Shown: piece after piece, positions 60,870 to 64,000 of the stretch
Layout of the letters: every line of letters begins with the position of its first letter
Numbering within the stretch: position 1 is the stretch's first letter
Assembly: GCF_947503705.1 (NCBI RefSeq)
Contig: NZ_CANNES010000011.1
Coordinates: 1 to 64,000, forward strand
Origin: an uncultured Tateyamaria sp.
GTDB lineage: Bacteria > Pseudomonadota > Alphaproteobacteria > Rhodobacterales > Rhodobacteraceae
Direction of reading: 5' to 3'
DNA length: 64,000 nucleotides
The notes under the pieces: model-generated
What the model was told of the DNA's origin: nothing
The model's input: only the letters and a program-made list of their open reading frames with translations
The model's database searches: none
Position numbers and translations under genes: made by a program

Positions 60870-63301
60870 TCTGCGGCCTCCAATGTCAGGTTGGCGACCG
60901 GCTGATAGGTGTCTGCCTGCTCTTGCGCATGTTCGGCCCAAGGGTCTTTTTGATAGACCGACTGGCTCAGATCAAAGCGGGCGATGAGAGCCTTGCGGTT
61001 TTCCACATTGTCAAAAACCTGTTCGCGGATCCAGTCGAGGCCCACCTTGGCCATAAACTTATAGATACGGTCCAGATACTTGGCGTTTTCGCGGTAAAGT
61101 TGGATGACCGCGATGGTCAGTTCCACCGCTTCGGCTTCGGAGGGCACTTGTGCCAGCGGTTCAATCTCCTTGAGGTCCATGCCTGCGGCCCCGCCGATGC
61201 CGACCTGAAACCCGCTGTCCACGCAAACAATGCCCACGTCCTTACACGTCGCCTCGGCACAATTGCGCGGGCATCCCGATACGCCCAGCTTGACCTTGTG
61301 CGGGGTCCAGGACCCCCACAACGCCTTTTCAAGACGAATGCCAAGGCCGGTGCTGTCTTGAGTGCCAAAGCGGCAATGATCCGTGCCGACACAAGTCTTC
61401 ACCGTGCGCAGCCCTTTGGAGTAAGCGTGGCCCGATACCATGCCGGCGGCATTCAGATCGGCCCAGATGCTCGGCAAGTCCTCACCCCGCACACCCAACA
61501 GGTCGATGCGCTGACCTCCGGTGACCTTGACGGTCGGCACGTTGTACTTGTCAGCGGCGTCGGCAATCGCGCGCAACTCGTTCGCATTGGTGATGCCACC
61601 CCACATGCGGGGCACCACAGAAAACGTGCCATCTTTTTGGATGTTCGCGTGCTTGCGCTCGTTGATAAAACGGCTTTGCGGGTCGTCCAGATATTCCAAC
61701 GGCCAATCCGCAATCAGATAATAGTTCAGGGCAGGGCGGCAGACGTGGCAACCATCGACGGTCTTCCACGCGCATTCCTGCCAGACGGCGGCCATTGACT
61801 TTAGTTCCTGCGATTTGATCATCCGGCGCACGTCTTCATGCGTCAGATCGGTACACCCACAGATCGGTTGCGCCGTGGGCAGCACAAAATCATCGCCCAA
61901 GGTCACGGCCAAAACCTGCTCGACCAACCCGGTGCAGGTCCCGCAGGACCCCGACGCTTTGGTCACCGCGCGGACCGCCCCCAGATCGGTGGCCCCGTCC
62001 GCAATCGCGTCTTGAATGGTCCCTTTACAAATGCCGTTGCAGCCACAGATTTCCGCGTCACGCGGTAAGGCTGCAACGGCTGCGAGCGGGTCCATGGGGG
62101 TGCCCCCCTGGTAAGCGGGGCCAAAGATCAGCGTTTCGCGCATCTCGGCGATGTCGGTCTTGTCGCGGATCAGGCCAAAGAACCAGTTGCTGTCGGCGGT
62201 ATCGCCATACATCACGGCCCCAATGACTTTGTCGCCCTCAATCACCAGACGGCGATAGACGCCGCGCCCGGGATCGCGAAACACGATATCCTCGCGGCCC
62301 TCGCCATCGGCAAAGTCACCGGCCGAGAACAGATCGCAGCCGGTCACTTTCAGCTTGGTGCTGAGTTCTTTTTGGACAAAGGCAGCGTCCTCGCCCATCA
62401 GGGTCTGCGCCACGACCTTGGCTTGATCGTATAGCGGGGCCACCAGGCCAAAGACTGCCCCGTCATGTTCCACGCACTCGCCCACTGCCAGAATGTTTTC
62501 GTCAGAAGTGATCATCTGGTCATCCACATGGATGCCCCGGCCCACGGCCAGCCCGGCCGCTTTGGCCAGCGCCACATTGGGGCGGATGCCCACGGCCATG
62601 ACCAAAAGATCGCAAGGCAACTCGGTGCCGTCGTCGAGTTTCAGGGCCCGCACTTTACCATCCTCGCCCAAGATCTCCTTGGAGTTGGCTTGGCACATAA
62701 CGGTGATGCCCTTGTCGACCAAAGCCTTGCGCAGCAGGTATCCTGCTGCCTCGTCCAGTTGGCGTTCCATCAGGTGGCCCATGATATGGACAACGGTGAC
62801 ATCAACACCGCGTGCGGCCATGCCAGCGGCAGCCTCAAGGCCCAAGAGGCCTCCGCCGATCACGACAACCTTGTTGTCGGGGCCAAGGGACATCATCCGC
62901 TCGGTATCTTCCAGATCGCGGTAGGCAATTACGCCTTCCAGATCATGGCCGGGCAGGGGGATCATGAACGGGTCAGACCCTGTGCCAAAGATCAGCTTGT
63001 CGTAAGGCAGCACATCGCCATTTTCCGCCGTCACCGTCTTGGCCGCCCGGTTAATCGTCGTCACTCGTTCACCAAAGCGGCAGGTGACCCCATTGGTCCC
63101 GTACCAGTCGGCGTCGTGAGTCACGATCTCTTCATATGTTTTGTCGCCGGCCAACACAGGGGACAGCATGATGCGATTGTAGTTACCGCGCGGCTCTGCG
63201 TTGAACAGCGTCACGTTCACATCGGCACCTGCATCAAACAGGTGTTCCAGTGCGCGGCCTGTGGCCATGCCGGCCCCGATGACGATGATGTTCTGGGTCA
63301 T
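60866..63301 (-). CDS. nirB: NAD(P)H-dependent nitrite reductase large subunit
   Basis: 811 residues from the ATG at 63301 (MTQNIIVIGAGMATGRALEH). An upstream 76-residue extension in the same frame overlaps the ABC gene and is rejected. FAD and NAD domains occupy the first 400 residues (VVIGGGLLGLEAAAGMAARG). A BFD-like 2Fe-2S domain follows (CGCNGICKGTIQDAIADG, SCGTCTGLVEQVL), then the nitrite/sulphite reductase domain with the siroheme/4Fe-4S ligands (CVGTDHCRFGTQDS, GVSGCPRNCAEATCKDVG). It reduces nitrite to ammonia. It starts 4 nt after the ABC stop and overlaps nirD. Confidence 0.94.
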   Translation of the reverse strand: MTQNIIVIGAGMATGRALEHLFDAGADVNVTLFNAEPRGNYNRIMLSPVLAGDKTYEEIVTHDADWYGTNGVTCRFGERVTTINRAAKTVTAENGDVLPYDKLIFGTGSDPFMIPLPGHDLEGVIAYRDLEDTERMMSLGPDNKVVVIGGGLLGLEAAAGMAARGVDVTVVHIMGHLMERQLDEAAGYLLRKALVDKGITVMCQANSKEILGEDGKVRALKLDDGTELPCDLLVMAVGIRPNVALAKAAGLAVGRGIHVDDQMITSDENILAVGECVEHDGAVFGLVAPLYDQAKVVAQTLMGEDAAFVQKELSTKLKVTGCDLFSAGDFADGEGREDIVFRDPGRGVYRRLVIEGDKVIGAVMYGDTADSNWFFGLIRDKTDIAEMRETLIFGPAYQGGTPMDPLAAVAALPRDAEICGCNGICKGTIQDAIADGATDLGAVRAVTKASGSCGTCTGLVEQVLAVTLGDDFVLPTAQPICGCTDLTHEDVRRMIKSQELKSMAAVWQECAWKTVDGCHVCRPALNYYLIADWPLEYLDDPQSRFINERKHANIQKDGTFSVVPRMWGGITNANELRAIADAADKYNVPTVKVTGGQRIDLLGVRGEDLPSIWADLNAAGMVSGHAYSKGLRTVKTCVGTDHCRFGTQDSTGLGIRLEKALWGSWTPHKVKLGVSGCPRNCAEATCKDVGIVCVDSGFQVGIGGAAGMDLKEIEPLAQVPSEAEAVELTIAVIQLYRENAKYLDRIYKFMAKVGLDWIREQVFDNVENRKALIARFDLSQSVYQKDPWAEHAQEQADTYQPVANLTLEAAE

Positions 63302-63305
63302 GAGG

Positions 63306-64000
63306 TCACTCCGCCGCGATGGTTTCAGGGGCGGCACTGGGGCCGTCCTGGGTTTCGGATGTCGGGGTTTGGGGTGTTTTGGGTTTTGCCCCGTGCTCAT
63401 ATTCCTCAAGGAAATCAAGCACGTCCTGACGGTAGGCATAATAATCGGGATGCTCCAGCAATGCCTTGCGGGTGCGCGGGCGCGGTAGATCCACATCGAC
63501 GATCTTACCGATGGTTGCCTGCGGACCATTTGTCATCATGACCACGCGGTCCGCCAAAAGGATCGCTTCGTCCACGTCATGGGTGACGCAAATGGCGGTG
63601 ACCTTGGTGCGGCTCCACACCTCCATCAGGACCTCTTGCAACTCCCACCGGGTCAAGCTGTCGAGCATCCCAAAGGGCTCGTCCAGCAGCAAAAGCTTGG
63701 GCGACAAAGCAAAAGCGCGCGCGATGCCCACCCGCTGCTTCATCCCGTTGGAGAGGCTTGCCGCCCCCTTGTCCATTGCATCAGCCAGGCCAACACGTTC
63801 GAGGTAGTATTCGACCACGTCTTGCCGCTCGGCCCGGCTTGCACGCGGGTAGACCTTATCAACGCCAATGGCCACGTTCTCCTTGGCGGTGAGCCAGGGG
63901 AATAGATTTGGTGATTGGAACACCACGGCCCGTTCAGGGTCAGCCCCCTCGACATGCCGCCCATCCAGCTTGATCGCCCCCTTGGAAATCTCGTTCAACC
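63306..64000 (-). CDS. Nitrate-type ABC transporter ATP-binding protein (3' part)
   Basis: The start lies beyond the window, so only about 231 C-terminal residues are seen and Walker A is missing. Visible: the Q-loop (VVFQSPNLFPWLT), signature (LSNGMKQRVGIARAF), Walker B (LLLLDEPFG) and H-loop (CVTHDVDEA), with a long Pro/Thr-rich tail. It resembles NrtD/SsuB-type ATPases, and the operon with nirB makes nitrate/nitrite uptake the likely job. Permease and binding protein would be further upstream. The ATPase lies 4 nt before nirB. Confidence 0.9.
   Translation of the reverse strand, partial: LNEISKGAIKLDGRHVEGADPERAVVFQSPNLFPWLTAKENVAIGVDKVYPRASRAERQDVVEYYLERVGLADAMDKGAASLSNGMKQRVGIARAFALSPKLLLLDEPFGMLDSLTRWELQEVLMEVWSRTKVTAICVTHDVDEAILLADRVVMMTNGPQATIGKIVDVDLPRPRTRKALLEHPDYYAYRQDVLDFLEEYEHGAKPKTPQTPTSETQDGPSAAPETIAAE

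Noticed and set aside
63302-63529. N-terminal extension of NirB
   Set aside because: It overlaps the ABC transporter gene in another frame; NirB proteins begin at the FAD motif.

Overview
The window reads as a Rhodobacteraceae (Roseobacter-type) alphaproteobacterial chromosome. This is inferred from the overall protein style, the NasA/NirBD/CysG assimilation operon, the methanethiol oxidase locus, and a relaxase, MobC and coupling-protein set of the kind found in that family. Every call is a reading of the sequence and recalled family motifs; no search was run.

Region 1 (about 0.1-6.6 kb) is a defence-like island. It holds two small helical proteins, an IS110 transposase stub, a TIR/beta-propeller protein with a downstream membrane protein, an ankyrin-repeat protein and a caspase-like protease. 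The last two genes converge and overlap by 4 nt.

Region 2 (about 6.8-19.8 kb) is a mobilisation module. It has five small membrane, secreted or unknown proteins, a VirD4/TraG-type coupling protein broken by a frameshift in a CG run, further small unknown genes, a serine recombinase, a relaxase-helicase and a MobC-like protein. No VirB channel genes are present, so it looks mobilisable rather than self-transmissible. Its intergenic spaces carry a recurring motif-plus-hairpin unit and a tRNA-like fragment.

Region 3 (about 19.8-49.5 kb) is the most unusual part. On the minus strand lie two glycine-rich repeat proteins and a single-module FAAL-KS-AT-KR-ACP-TE megasynthase that overlaps an Asp/Asn-hydroxylase-family gene. 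Divergently on the plus strand lie six tightly packed genes for large proteins without signal peptides (690, 1735, 574, 342, 1693 and 823 aa), then a small APH-fold kinase. Most of the large proteins match no characterised function I know. Their co-directional packing suggests one multi-protein assembly, and the neighbouring lipid and glycine-rich genes may belong to it.

Region 4 (about 49.6-55.8 kb) holds a LodA/LodB-type pair (quinoprotein amino-acid oxidase plus flavoprotein), an IclR regulator, a divergent methanethiol oxidase (SBP56), a 2Fe-2S ferredoxin and a CoA-binding protein. A repeated TTNNGAGAAT element lies in both intergenic regions next to the iclR gene.

Region 5 (about 55.9-64 kb) has a TetR regulator converging on a minus-strand assimilatory operon in the order nitrate-type ABC ATPase (cut by the window edge), nirB, nirD, nasA, cysG. 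These genes overlap or nearly touch.
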